A stretch of DNA of 64,000 bases. It comes from Novacetimonas maltaceti (GTDB taxonomy: Bacteria; Pseudomonadota; Alphaproteobacteria; Acetobacterales; Acetobacteraceae). Location: positions 18,548 to 82,547 of the forward strand of contig NZ_POTC01000013.1 in the NCBI RefSeq assembly GCF_002906255.1, given 5' to 3'. Positions 1 through 8,677 of this stretch are shown here, one piece after another. The notes beneath the pieces were generated by a model that saw only the letters and a program-made list of their open reading frames with translations, was not told where the DNA came from and made no database searches. A program made the translations under genes and the position numbers. Within the stretch, counting starts at the first letter, position 1. Every line of letters begins with the position of its first letter.

Positions 1-1409
1 AGCCACTTTGCCCACGGCGAACCGGGGACGCCCTTGGTCAGCACGGGACGGGGGATGTAGGTGACCGGGTGCGCCGGGTCGGACACATATTGCTGCGTGC
101 CCGCACCGGCGGCCGGGGCGGTGAAGGCCAGTCCGTGTTCCGGCTGGAAATGCAGGCTGGTGCACCCCGTCGCGCAATCCGGTGACGGCAGGGCATTGGA
201 GGATTCCCACACATTCTCCCCGGTGCGGAACGCGGTCACGCGCGCGGGCAGGGGAATGGAGGGGTCCTTCAGGTAATGCGCGAGGAAGGGTTCAAGCACC
301 TTCTTGCGGAAATACAGGCCGGTATCGGCATGAAAATCAATATCGCCCAGCGTGCCGGCTTCCTTCGCCTCGCCGCCATGGTTCCACGGCCCCATCGTGA
401 GATAGAGGTTGGACGCCGCCGAAGGGGTCTTCTGCAGTGCGTAATAGGTCGCGATCGCGCCGTAGATGTCTTCCTGGTCCCACAGGCTGTGCACCAGCAT
501 CGTCGGAACCTTCAGCCCCTCCTTCTGCAGCAGCTTGTCCATCGCCTGATCCTGCCAGTAGGAATCATAGGACGGATGCGCCAGGATCTGGTTGAAGAAG
601 CCGATCTGCTCCATGCCCCGCGATTTGCCCACCATGCCGGCCGACACGCCCTTGAGGTACACGTCATAGGCGTCGTACTCGCTGGCCCACCATTTCTGCA
701 TGCTCTTGCGCGTGGCGTCCTGCGTATAGATGTAGGGCAGCGTTTCCTCGCGGAAGGCGCCATTGTGGAACCAGTCATCCCCCATCCAGCCATCGACCAT
801 CGGGTTCATCGGAACCGAGACCTTGAGCGCCGGGTGCGGGTGGAACAGCGCCGTCAGCGCGGTATAGCCATCATAGGAGATCCCGATGATCCCGACCTTC
901 CTGTTGCTCTGCGGAAGGTTGTGGATCAGCCATTCGATCGTGTCCCACGTGTCCGTCGCATAATCCACCGGCGCGCCATTGAGCGGGCCATGCAGCGGGC
1001 GGGCCATGACATAGCTGCCTTCGGACCCGTGCTTGCCGCGCACGTCCTGGATGACACGGATATACCCGCCATCGGCAATCACGTCGGGCATGTTGTCATA
1101 GCCCTGCATGATCGAACCCATGTGCCCGCTATAGGCATAGGAGACCATGTGGTCGGCGCTGTAGGGCGTGCGTGTCAGCAGGATGGGCGCGTCATGCGCG
1201 GCCCGGGGGATCAGGATGACGGTATACAGCTTCGTCCCGTCACGCATCGGGATCATGACATCCTTGCGGACATAGTCGAAGCTGGAATCCACGACCTGGA
1301 ATTTATCCGGCATGTCAGGGGCGATGCCACCCGGCGGCGCCTCCTGTGCCAGGGCGGCCATGGAGAAAGCAGCAAAACATCCTGACAGCAGAAGTATTTT
1401 TTTCATCAT
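1..1409 (-). CDS. alpha-amino-acid ester hydrolase (CocE/NonD family), 3' end outside the window
   Basis: Secreted serine hydrolase expected to cleave esters, and possibly amides, of alpha-amino acids; this family also acylates and cleaves amino-beta-lactams. The reading frame runs off the left edge after 469 codons (family about 620-670). A signal peptide ends near Ala-Gln at residue 21. The nucleophile motif is GISYDG (Ser178 followed by the oxyanion Tyr), the acid Asp lies in LWDQED and the His in GPWNHGG. The Glu-Asp pair of LWDQED and the GDDW motif match the carboxylate cluster that binds the substrate amino group in Xanthomonas and Acetobacter turbidans enzymes, which argues against a generic CocE esterase. 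It follows the TonB receptor gene on the same strand, but a terminator lies between them. The adjacent peptide importer and D-aminopeptidase suggest a catabolic role. Confidence 0.88.
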   Translation of the reverse strand, partial: MMKKILLLSGCFAAFSMAALAQEAPPGGIAPDMPDKFQVVDSSFDYVRKDVMIPMRDGTKLYTVILIPRAAHDAPILLTRTPYSADHMVSYAYSGHMGSIMQGYDNMPDVIADGGYIRVIQDVRGKHGSEGSYVMARPLHGPLNGAPVDYATDTWDTIEWLIHNLPQSNRKVGIIGISYDGYTALTALFHPHPALKVSVPMNPMVDGWMGDDWFHNGAFREETLPYIYTQDATRKSMQKWWASEYDAYDVYLKGVSAGMVGKSRGMEQIGFFNQILAHPSYDSYWQDQAMDKLLQKEGLKVPTMLVHSLWDQEDIYGAIATYYALQKTPSAASNLYLTMGPWNHGGEAKEAGTLGDIDFHADTGLYFRKKVLEPFLAHYLKDPSIPLPARVTAFRTGENVWESSNALPSPDCATGCTSLHFQPEHGLAFTAPAAGAGTQQYVSDPAHPVTYIPRPVLTKGVPGSPWAKW

Positions 1410-1429
1410 CGGTCTCATGCAGCGTACAG

Positions 1430-1458
1430 AAAACGGGCCGGACCCGAAGGCCCGGCCC
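1430..1458 (-). terminator. intrinsic terminator between TonB receptor and ester hydrolase
   Basis: Reading on the minus strand, a 10-bp GC stem (1449-1458 with 1435-1444, one G-U pair) closes a UUCG tetraloop and is followed at once by four U residues. It sits 17 bases after the receptor stop and about 20 bases before the hydrolase start. That leaves no room for a separate promoter downstream of it, so the hydrolase probably depends on read-through. Confidence 0.7.
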
Positions 1459-1474
1459 CGTCAGGCGGAGTTTC

Positions 1475-4000
1475 TCAGAACTCGGCCGAGATGGTGCCAA
1501 AGAATTCGCGCGGTGCCGCGACGAACAGGTTGGCGTTGTCATCACCCGTGACCGATGCCGCGCCATACACGCCACCGATATAGTTGGTGTTGAACAGGTT
1601 GGTGATGCCGAACGTGGTCTTGAGGTTGTGGGTGAAGCCGATCTTGCCGAAGTTGTAGGCAAGGTTGAGGTTCGCCAGCCAGTAGGAGGGGATCTTCTCG
1701 TCGTTCATGTAGGTCATGGGACGCGAACCGATATAGTTCACGTTGAAGTTGAACATGGCCCGCTTGTAGGTGTAGTTCAGGTTCGCCTTATACATGAACT
1801 TGGGATAGTAGACCTGGTGCTTTCCCTTGATGTCGTAAGTCGTTCCGCTGTAGTTGATCGACCGGCTCTGGTATTCGGCGTTGTTCCAGCTGAAGCTGTT
1901 GGTGATTTCCAGCCCCTTGAACGGACGCACCGTGCCCTGCACGTCCGCGCCGTTCATGGTTTCGCGGCCGACGTTGAGGAAGGCGTTGTTGGAGTTGTTG
2001 GCCGTCCCTTCGGTGATGGCCGCAAGGCGGTTGTAATAATCCGTGTGGTAGAAGTCCACCGAACCGGAGAAGTAGCGCGAGTTGTAGCGGTAACCCACGA
2101 CATAGTTCCAGGTGCGTTCCGGCTTCAGCTTGCTCTTGTTCTGGTTGAACACCGTCTGCGCCGAAGTGGTGGAATTGCCCAGGCCACCCCACGCCGTGTC
2201 CGAATCCGTCTGCGAATAGTAATCGTAGGCGCGCATGTTTTCCGCAATATCCCAGTAGATTTCATGGTTGCGGAGGAAGTGGTAGTCAAAGCTGAAGTGC
2301 GGCAGGAACGCGTCCGAAGCCGTCATGGTGCCGCTGACGGGGTGACGGTAATAGGCGTTCCAGCCCTCGGCGATCAGCTTGTCGGTATAGTCGGCCTTCG
2401 TGCCGCCATGCGTCGTCTGCGTCATGGAACGGAAACCGGCCAGCAGCGTCATGCCGGGCATGATGGTCCAGCGATCCTGCAGGAAGAAGCTGAAGGTGTT
2501 GGTGTTGAAGCTGTTGTTGAACCACGTGGCGCCCGAACCCGCAGGCATGTCGGAATCGTCGTTGTGGCCAGTGGTCAGGCCGTCCTCATACAGGCGTTCG
2601 TTATAGACCCACTTGTTGTTTTCGTACCAGACGCCCGTTTCGATATGGTTGTGGTGCGGGGCCTCGATCGCGAATTTCTGCGTGAAGCCAAGGCGGCGCA
2701 TGAACGCGTGGCTGCCGATCAGGGCCTGCGGCACGCCGGAGACGGTCCCGTCGGAGTTCAGCGACACGGGTCCGTAGGACGGCGAGGTCAGGAAGTTGTT
2801 GGTGCCGCCATAGATGGCGCTGTTGACGTTGCCATAGACGATCGTGTCGGACGTCACGTTCTTGAAGATGTCGTAATGCAGCGACACGTTCGACATGTAG
2901 GTGCGCTGCAGCTGCGACGCATCCCAGGCGTAATCGCCCACTTCGTCATTGGACAGGATGCCCTGCACCGACGACGGCACCTGGTCGGTATACTGCGCAT
3001 AGTAGGCCCACAGCTTGGCCTTTTCGTAATCGGGCTTCAGGTAGGTCGAATACCGGCCCATCTTCTGCCACATGTTCTTCGTCATCGTCAGGTAGTTGGA
3101 CTGCGTGAAGTCGCCATACCCGAAGAAGGCCGTCAGCTTGCCGCGGTCACCCAGCGGCTGGACCAGCTTGGCGTCCGCCTGCAGTTCGTCCTGATAGCCC
3201 TGGCCCTTCCACAGGTTGGTATCGGTGCGCGCGAAGGAGGCGTAGAATTTCGTGCCCGTGGAATTGAGCACGCCGCTGTCCACGCGGCCATAGGTGCGGA
3301 ACGCGTTATAGCTGCCGAAGGTCTGGCTGACCTTGCCGCCGGCCTTGTCCTTGGGGTCCGACGTCACGTAGCTCATCGCGCCGCCAAGGTTCTGCGTGGA
3401 GAATGAATCCAGCGCCCCCGCGCCCTGCGACATCGTCATGCCGCCGATGTCGTCCTGGATCATCGCCTGCGTGATCGACACGCCGTTGCTGTTGGCAAAG
3501 CCCTGCGTGCCCATCGGCATGCCGTCGAGGGTCGCGCCGATCTGCATCTGCGTGAAGCCGCGCACGTAGAACGTGTTGCCATAGGTATCAAGGCCGAACG
3601 CGTCGGTGGAGGTGAAGTTCGCCCCCGGCGTGGTCTGGGCCAGCACCTGCATGGGGTTCGTGCCTTCGACGAAGCGGTCCATGACCTGGCGTGTCACCGC
3701 GACCTCGGACCCATGGCTGCGCACGCGCGATGCACTGACCGTCAGGGCCTCGGGCGTTGCACTGGCGAGCTGGCGCGTCGCGGTGCCCGTGTGCGTGCGT
3801 GCCGTGGTCTTTGCAGCAGGCCGGGTGCTGGTGCGGTGCGTGGCCGTTGTCGTTGTTGCCGTCGTGGCGGTCGTGTCCGCAGCGGAGGCCGAAGCACATG
3901 TCCCGATGGACGAGAACACGGTGTAGCCCGTTATCGCCGAACAGAGTAGAAGCCACGATTTCTTTTTTGAATACTGCATGGGTCCAGGCTTGCTGAGCAT
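1475..4000 (-). CDS. TonB-dependent outer-membrane receptor
   Basis: Outer-membrane ligand-gated channel of 841 residues, powered by TonB-ExbBD. After a signal peptide (basic MQYSKKK stretch, hydrophobic core, Ala-rich cleavage region near residue 40) comes a Thr/Ala-rich linker. The plug follows (LTVSASRVRS, then FYVRGF, then the GGAMSYVTSD region), and then a beta-barrel ending in Phe (TISAEF), as expected for BAM insertion. The first ATG is chosen because AGGA lies seven bases upstream; the in-frame Met8 has no ribosome site. A promoter-like sequence lies about 100 bases upstream. Pairing with an amino-acid ester hydrolase gene suggests an organic, possibly peptidic, ligand rather than a siderophore. 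The ligand is inferred from context only. Confidence 0.9.
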   Translation of the reverse strand: MLSKPGPMQYSKKKSWLLLCSAITGYTVFSSIGTCASASAADTTATTATTTTATHRTSTRPAAKTTARTHTGTATRQLASATPEALTVSASRVRSHGSEVAVTRQVMDRFVEGTNPMQVLAQTTPGANFTSTDAFGLDTYGNTFYVRGFTQMQIGATLDGMPMGTQGFANSNGVSITQAMIQDDIGGMTMSQGAGALDSFSTQNLGGAMSYVTSDPKDKAGGKVSQTFGSYNAFRTYGRVDSGVLNSTGTKFYASFARTDTNLWKGQGYQDELQADAKLVQPLGDRGKLTAFFGYGDFTQSNYLTMTKNMWQKMGRYSTYLKPDYEKAKLWAYYAQYTDQVPSSVQGILSNDEVGDYAWDASQLQRTYMSNVSLHYDIFKNVTSDTIVYGNVNSAIYGGTNNFLTSPSYGPVSLNSDGTVSGVPQALIGSHAFMRRLGFTQKFAIEAPHHNHIETGVWYENNKWVYNERLYEDGLTTGHNDDSDMPAGSGATWFNNSFNTNTFSFFLQDRWTIMPGMTLLAGFRSMTQTTHGGTKADYTDKLIAEGWNAYYRHPVSGTMTASDAFLPHFSFDYHFLRNHEIYWDIAENMRAYDYYSQTDSDTAWGGLGNSTTSAQTVFNQNKSKLKPERTWNYVVGYRYNSRYFSGSVDFYHTDYYNRLAAITEGTANNSNNAFLNVGRETMNGADVQGTVRPFKGLEITNSFSWNNAEYQSRSINYSGTTYDIKGKHQVYYPKFMYKANLNYTYKRAMFNFNVNYIGSRPMTYMNDEKIPSYWLANLNLAYNFGKIGFTHNLKTTFGITNLFNTNYIGGVYGAASVTGDDNANLFVAAPREFFGTISAEF

Positions 4001-4110
4001 TTGTTATCCTGCTTCAGATCGGGTTGCGACATGTTCTTCGAAAACGGCACATAATCCTGATTTTGGCAGGATCGGGATCGGGGTGGTGTGATTCAGTTCT
4101 TTGGCGAAAT

Positions 4111-4137
4111 ATTTTAGGTTCGTGCGGCCCTTGTCAA
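4111..4137 (-). promoter_or_regulatory. sigma70-like promoter of the TonB receptor
   Basis: On the minus strand a perfect TTGACA (4132-4137) is followed after 15 bases by TAAAAT (4111-4116). The expected transcript has a leader of about 100 nt. That leader contains an inverted repeat (ATCCTG at 4054-4059 with CAGGAT at 4067-4072), and a related TCCTGAT/ATCAGGA dyad occurs farther upstream near 4422-4440. No cobalamin riboswitch is visible. Confidence 0.5.
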
Positions 4138-4234
4138 CAACTGAAACCATGCCTTGCTTAACCTGTAGTTAAATGGCCGCCCCATGGCCGGAAATACAGG
4201 AAAGTCTTTTCCTGCCCTTAATTATTCCATTTTC

Positions 4235-4277
4235 GTAATGACATAGTGTGACAACTGGCGCCTGTCTCTGTCATTAC
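4235..4277. repeat. 9-bp inverted repeat with 25-bp spacer
   Basis: GTAATGACA at 4235-4243 is exactly complementary to TGTCATTAC at 4269-4277. No T-run follows, so it is more likely a protein-binding or RNA-structure element than a terminator. Confidence 0.4.
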
Positions 4278-4730
4278 ATGAAAAGTACGATGGTCCTTCG
4301 CCTGCAGGCTCAGTTCATGAAATTGCAGGCGTTCCTGCGAAGGCAGGGCGGCAGGAATATCCCGCCACCGCCGTCGCAAGCGGCAGGCTGACCCCCATCA
4401 GGCGGGCCGTGGCACGGATAATTTCCTGATTGTATCAGGATATTTCTGCGCCGGGCCATCCTGTGTCCCCGCAAGGGCGGGGCTGTTCCTGGATTGGCTT
4501 TGGAATAGATGCATGCCCCAACTCCCCAGAAACATTGATGTCAGGCAGACTATTTCAGTGGGGGTGGTTTCATGTCAATTCCAAATATGACCCTTGCCTG
4601 CCCGTCATGGGTGAAGAAGCATCACTGTGGCAGGAATGTCGCACATATCTGGCATGACATTAAGAATAGCCGTGTTATATCAACGCGATGTCTGGATGTC
4701 ACGCCTGTGTGCGCATCGGGCACGCCACCC

Positions 4731-4747
4731 TATAACCGCTGGTTATA
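4731..4747. promoter_or_regulatory. perfect TATAACC-GCT-GGTTATA dyad upstream of the importer operon
   Basis: A perfect 7-bp dyad with a 3-bp centre also fits the LysR-type T-N11-A rule. It lies about 260 bases before the binding-protein start. The LysR gene that ends this operon is the obvious candidate ligand; that link is inference. Confidence 0.4.
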
Positions 4748-5005
4748 CATCCATGATCAGATGGAATTGGATATTGCCGGCAATCCAGTACAGTCTGGTA
4801 ACAATGGCGGCCCGGCCTGAGTACACGCCGTCACGTCTGGAAGACGGGCCGTGCGCCCGCCATAGACGCACGGCAATGGTGATTGCCCGCACCGGTTGTT
4901 ATGTCATACAGTCTTCTGGCATCAGGGGTTTTCACGAATCCCGTACCCGGAATGCGGGCATGGGGAGGGGCAGGGAACCGCCGGTGATGTTTGGGGCATG
5001 AGTAG

Positions 5006-6685
5006 TTGCGATTGATATTGTGGTCCGCGCGTTACGTGTCCCGTTACCTGCTGGTGCATCTGTCTGCCCTTGTGCTGTTGTGCGGCACGGTGCATGCGGC
5101 GGCGCAGGACCATCATGGCGGGGAACTGCGCCTGCTGGGCAGCACGTCGGGTGGCACGCTGGACCCGCAGCTGCATTATACCCCGGTCTACCTGCAGGTT
5201 TTTTCCGCCATGTACGATGGCCTCCTGACCTATCGCAAGGCGGGGGGTGCTGCAGGGGACGAGGTCGTGGCGGACCTGGCCACGGCCCTGCCGCAGCCCG
5301 GGGACGGGGGGCGGACATGGACCTTCTACCTGCGTCCGGGCATCCGGTTTTCCGACGGGCGGCCCGTGCGGGTGGAGGATGTGCAGGCCTCCTTCCGGCG
5401 CATCTTCCGTGTTGGCAGCCCGACCGCCAGCAGCTTTTACGAAAATATCGTCGGCGCGCACGACTGCCTGCGCCAGCCCCATGCCTGCACCCTGTCCGAT
5501 GGGGTGCAGGTGGACCCGGCCACCGGGCGCATCACGTTCCACCTTGTCGAACCTGATGCGGAATTCCTGACCAAGCTGGCCTATCCCCATGCCGTGATCC
5601 TGCCGGCCGATACCCCGGACCACGATGTTGGCACGACGCCCGTGCCGGGGACGGGGGCCTATCGCGTCGTGTCCTATGACCCGCAGCAGTCGCTGCGCCT
5701 TGCGCGCAACCCGTATTTCCATCTCTGGAGCGATGCGGCGCAGCCCGAAGGGTATGTCGATACGATCACCTACAGCTTCGGCCTGCGTGACGAGGACGAG
5801 GTCACGTCGGTGGAGGCCGGGCATGACGACTGGATGTTCGAGGTCAAGCCCCTCGACCGTCTGGGTGAACTTGGCGCGCGTTTCCCCGACCGGGTGCATA
5901 TCAACCCGTCGCTGCACATCGTCTATGTGCCGCTCAACGTCAATATCCCGCCTTTCAGCAATGCCATGGCGCGGCAGGCCGTGGCGTGGGCGCTCGACCG
6001 GCATGCGGCGGCCATTTTCTATGGCGGCCCGGCGGTGGCGACGCCAATGTGCGACATGGCGCCCCCCAATGTGCTGGCGCCGGTGGGGCAATGTCCCTAT
6101 ACCCTGCCGGCCGTATCCGCGTCCGGCTGGCCCCGGCCCGACCTTGCGCGCGCGCGTGAACTCGTCACGAAAAGCGGGACGCAGGGGCAGGCCGTGACCA
6201 TCGTCGTGCAGACGGATTCAACACAGCGTGGGATCGGGGCATGGATGCGTGACCGCCTGCAGCAGATCGGCTACAGGGCGTCAGTGCGTGAGATCAGCCG
6301 GGGAGTGCAGTTTTCCTATATCCAGAACAGCGCCAACAACGTGCAGGTCAGCCTGACGAGCTGGTTTGGCGATTACCCTTCGCCGTCGAACTTCCTGTAC
6401 CTGCTGTTTGCCTGTTCCAGCTTCCACCCGCATTCGGATAATTCGATCAACATTCCCGGCTATTGCAATCCCGCGCTGGATGCCATCATGCATCAGGCGC
6501 TTCAGGAACAGCGCGATCCGATCCGCATGGCCCTGTGGCGTCAGGCCTCCAACATGATCAACAGTGATGAGCCCGCCGTGCCCCTTCTTGCCATCAAGGA
6601 TGTCGACCTGGTGTCCGCCCGCCTGGGAAACTATGCCTACCATACCCTTTACCACATGCTCGTCGCGCGGGCGTGGGTGCGGTAA
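5006..6685 (+). CDS. peptide ABC transporter substrate-binding protein (SBP family 5)
   Basis: Periplasmic binding protein of the DppA/OppA cluster C type that would deliver peptides or similar compounds to the permeases encoded next. A signal peptide with core LLVHLSALVLLCGTVHAAA is present and there is no lipobox, so the protein should be soluble in the periplasm. Family features include the opening GGELRLLG-TLDP, the YDGLLTY segment, WTFYLRPGIRFSDG, and PGTGAYRVVSYDP. Length (about 559) is typical. The start is uncertain: no ATG fits, the TTG given has GGGG about nine bases upstream, and GTG at 5036 would give a shorter standard signal peptide. The stop overlaps the next start as TAATG. 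Confidence 0.87.
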   Translation: MRLILWSARYVSRYLLVHLSALVLLCGTVHAAAQDHHGGELRLLGSTSGGTLDPQLHYTPVYLQVFSAMYDGLLTYRKAGGAAGDEVVADLATALPQPGDGGRTWTFYLRPGIRFSDGRPVRVEDVQASFRRIFRVGSPTASSFYENIVGAHDCLRQPHACTLSDGVQVDPATGRITFHLVEPDAEFLTKLAYPHAVILPADTPDHDVGTTPVPGTGAYRVVSYDPQQSLRLARNPYFHLWSDAAQPEGYVDTITYSFGLRDEDEVTSVEAGHDDWMFEVKPLDRLGELGARFPDRVHINPSLHIVYVPLNVNIPPFSNAMARQAVAWALDRHAAAIFYGGPAVATPMCDMAPPNVLAPVGQCPYTLPAVSASGWPRPDLARARELVTKSGTQGQAVTIVVQTDSTQRGIGAWMRDRLQQIGYRASVREISRGVQFSYIQNSANNVQVSLTSWFGDYPSPSNFLYLLFACSSFHPHSDNSINIPGYCNPALDAIMHQALQEQRDPIRMALWRQASNMINSDEPAVPLLAIKDVDLVSARLGNYAYHTLYHMLVARAWVR

Positions 6686-7689
6686 TGGAACGCGACCTTC
6701 CTGCCCCGCCCGCGGGGCCGTGGCGCCAGGCCGCGCGGTCCATCGCGCGCAACCGTTCGGCCATGGCGGCGCTGGCGACGCTGGCGCTGGTGACGCTGGC
6801 GTGCATGCTGGCCCCCCTGTATGCCCGGCATATCGCGCATACGGACCCGTTCGCCTCCAACGTGGCGGGCAGCATCACGCTCGACGGGCATGAGGTGGAC
6901 ATCATGCAGCCCAATGACAACCCGCTCCATCTCGGGCTCAGCCCCATCGGCCCGACATGGCATGCGACCTACCTGCTGGGGGCCGACAGCCAGGGACGCG
7001 ACCTGGCCTCGCGCCTGCTGTATGGCGGGCGCAACTCGCTGCTGGTTTCCTCCTGCGCTGCGGTGATGTGCCTTGTGCTGGCGGCGACGGCGGGGATCAT
7101 CGCGGGGTTTTCGGGCGGGATCATCGATGCGCTGCTGTCGCGCATGATGGATATCATGTGGGCGGTGCCGGTATACCTGTTCGCGATTTCCCTTTCGATC
7201 GTCACCGTCAGCCATGGACTGCAACTCGGGCCACTTACGGTGCGGGCCGACAGCCTGTTCATCCCCATCTTCATCATCGCGCTGGTCTACGTGCCCTATG
7301 CCGCGCGGCCGATACGCGGGCGGGTCATGGCGCTGCGGCAGGCCGAATTCGTGACGGCCGCGCGCTGCCTTGGCGTGCCGCGCTGGCGCATTGTCGTGCG
7401 GGACATCCTGCCCAACGTCACCACCACGCTGGTGATGCTCGGCCCGCTGCTGATGGCGCTTTCGCTGCTGGCGGAAAGCGCGCTGTCGTTCCTCTCGCTT
7501 GGCGTGCAGGCGCCGGCGGCGTCGTGGGGAACCATCATCCAGGACGGGGAGGGGCTGATCTATATCCGTCCCATGGTGGCGGTGGCGCCCGGCCTGGCCA
7601 TCGTGGTGGTGGTGCTGGCGCTCAACATCCTTGGTGACGGGCTGCGTGACGCGCTGGATGTGCGCGATGCGGCGCGGCGGTCATCGTGA
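6685..7689 (+). CDS. peptide ABC transporter permease, DppC/OppC type
   Basis: Inner-membrane permease of a binding-protein-dependent peptide importer. An N-terminal helix (ATLALVTLACMLAPL) precedes a large periplasmic segment with the family motif LLGADSQGRDLASRLLYGGRNSL. A five-helix core follows, carrying the ATPase-contacting EAA loop (AARCLGVPRWRIVVRDILPN). The ATG overlaps the preceding stop by one base, indicating translational coupling. Position in the operon and the GADxxGRD motif favour the C-type partner. Substrate cannot be read from sequence. Confidence 0.88.
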   Translation: MERDLPAPPAGPWRQAARSIARNRSAMAALATLALVTLACMLAPLYARHIAHTDPFASNVAGSITLDGHEVDIMQPNDNPLHLGLSPIGPTWHATYLLGADSQGRDLASRLLYGGRNSLLVSSCAAVMCLVLAATAGIIAGFSGGIIDALLSRMMDIMWAVPVYLFAISLSIVTVSHGLQLGPLTVRADSLFIPIFIIALVYVPYAARPIRGRVMALRQAEFVTAARCLGVPRWRIVVRDILPNVTTTLVMLGPLLMALSLLAESALSFLSLGVQAPAASWGTIIQDGEGLIYIRPMVAVAPGLAIVVVVLALNILGDGLRDALDVRDAARRSS

Positions 7690-7702
7690 AGGGGACGCGG
7701 TC

Positions 7703-8677
7703 ATGATGCTTGCCCTGCTGCGCCGCCTGGGACAGACGCTTTTCGTGCTGTTCGGGATTTCGGCGCTGGTGTTCGTGGTGTTCTTTGCAACGCCGGGGGC
7801 GGACCCCACGGCGCGCATTGCCGGGCGCAATGCGTCGCCTGCCGTGATGGAGAAGGTGCGCAGGGAATATGGCTTCGACCGGTCCCTGCCGGTGCAGTAC
7901 GCCACGATGATGAAAAAGCTGTTCATCACGCGCGACCTTGCCTCCTACGTGGACCGGGGCGAACTGGTGGTGCCGGAGATCATGCGCGCGGCTCCCGTCA
8001 CGGCGTCGCTTGTCTGTGGCGCGGCGGCGATCTGGGTCGTGGTGTCGATCGCCATGGGGACGCTGGCCGCGGCGATGAAGGATACATGGGTTGACCGGAC
8101 CCTGATGATGGCCGGACTGGTGGGGATTTCCATGCCGGTCTTCTGGCTGGGGCAGGTGACCAACCTTGTGACGCAGAGCCGCTATCACGACACATGGCTG
8201 TTTTCGTGGGTGCCGGGCCTGGGCTACATCCCCTTTACCGAAAGCCCGCTGGGCTGGTTCCGTGCGCTGGTGATCCCGTGGGTCGTGCTGGCGGTCATGT
8301 TCATCGGCATCTACAGCCGCGTGCTGCGCGCCGACCTCGTGGCGCTGTCGGGGGAGGATTTCATCCGCACCGCGCGCGCCAAGGGACTGTCGCCGGTGCG
8401 CATCCTGCTGTGGCACGGCCTGCGGACGTCGATGATCACGTTCGTTTCGCTGTTCGGGCTGGATTTCGCGCAGCTTGTCGGTGGTGGCGCGCTGCTGACG
8501 GAGGTCGTCTTCGGACTGCCCGGTGTTGGGCACCTGACATATCAGGCGCTTACCAACCTCGACCTGCCGGTCATCATGGCGACCGTGATGTATTCCGCCG
8601 TCTTCGTGGTGATGGCGAATGCGGCGGTGGACGTGGTGTATGTGTTCCTTGACCCGAGGGTGCGTGATGGCCGCTGA
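7703..8677 (+). CDS. peptide ABC transporter permease, DppB/OppB type
   Basis: Second permease of the importer, about 324 residues. It begins MMLALLRRLGQTLFVLFGISALVFVV, the typical B-type first helix, followed by the RREYGFDRSLPVQY segment seen in DppB/OppB. The C-terminal permease domain has the EAA loop (RTARAKGLSPVRILLWHGLR) and a final segment with GLPGVGHLTYQAL. An AAGGGGA ribosome site lies about eight bases before the chosen ATG. The order C-B is reversed compared with the usual dppABCDF order, a small but real difference. Confidence 0.87.
   Translation: MMLALLRRLGQTLFVLFGISALVFVVFFATPGADPTARIAGRNASPAVMEKVRREYGFDRSLPVQYATMMKKLFITRDLASYVDRGELVVPEIMRAAPVTASLVCGAAAIWVVVSIAMGTLAAAMKDTWVDRTLMMAGLVGISMPVFWLGQVTNLVTQSRYHDTWLFSWVPGLGYIPFTESPLGWFRALVIPWVVLAVMFIGIYSRVLRADLVALSGEDFIRTARAKGLSPVRILLWHGLRTSMITFVSLFGLDFAQLVGGGALLTEVVFGLPGVGHLTYQALTNLDLPVIMATVMYSAVFVVMANAAVDVVYVFLDPRVRDGR

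Larger units (their letters stand above)
4138..5005. other. long intergenic region upstream of the receptor and the peptide importer
   Basis: About 870 bases between divergent operons with no convincing gene; the short reading frames here lack ribosome sites and recognisable sequence. AT content is higher than in the flanking genes. Several dyads are visible: GTAATGACA/TGTCATTAC (4235-4277), CCTTCGC/GCGAAGG (about 4296-4341), TCCTGAT/ATCAGGA (about 4423-4439) and TATAACC/GGTTATA (4731-4747). This is probably a regulatory region, possibly with an unrecognised small RNA. Confidence 0.5.

Noticed and set aside
1346..3406. 686-codon open frame on the plus strand
   Set aside because: It lies antisense to the TonB receptor, whose plug, barrel and terminal Phe are clear. 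GC-rich codon bias opens long antisense frames.
4001..4110. Possible cobalamin riboswitch upstream of the TonB receptor
   Set aside because: No B12-box-like conserved core could be found; only a short inverted repeat is present.
4430..5001. Three short plus-strand frames of 75-124 codons
   Set aside because: No ribosome sites, no recognisable sequence, and mutual overlap in a regulatory region.
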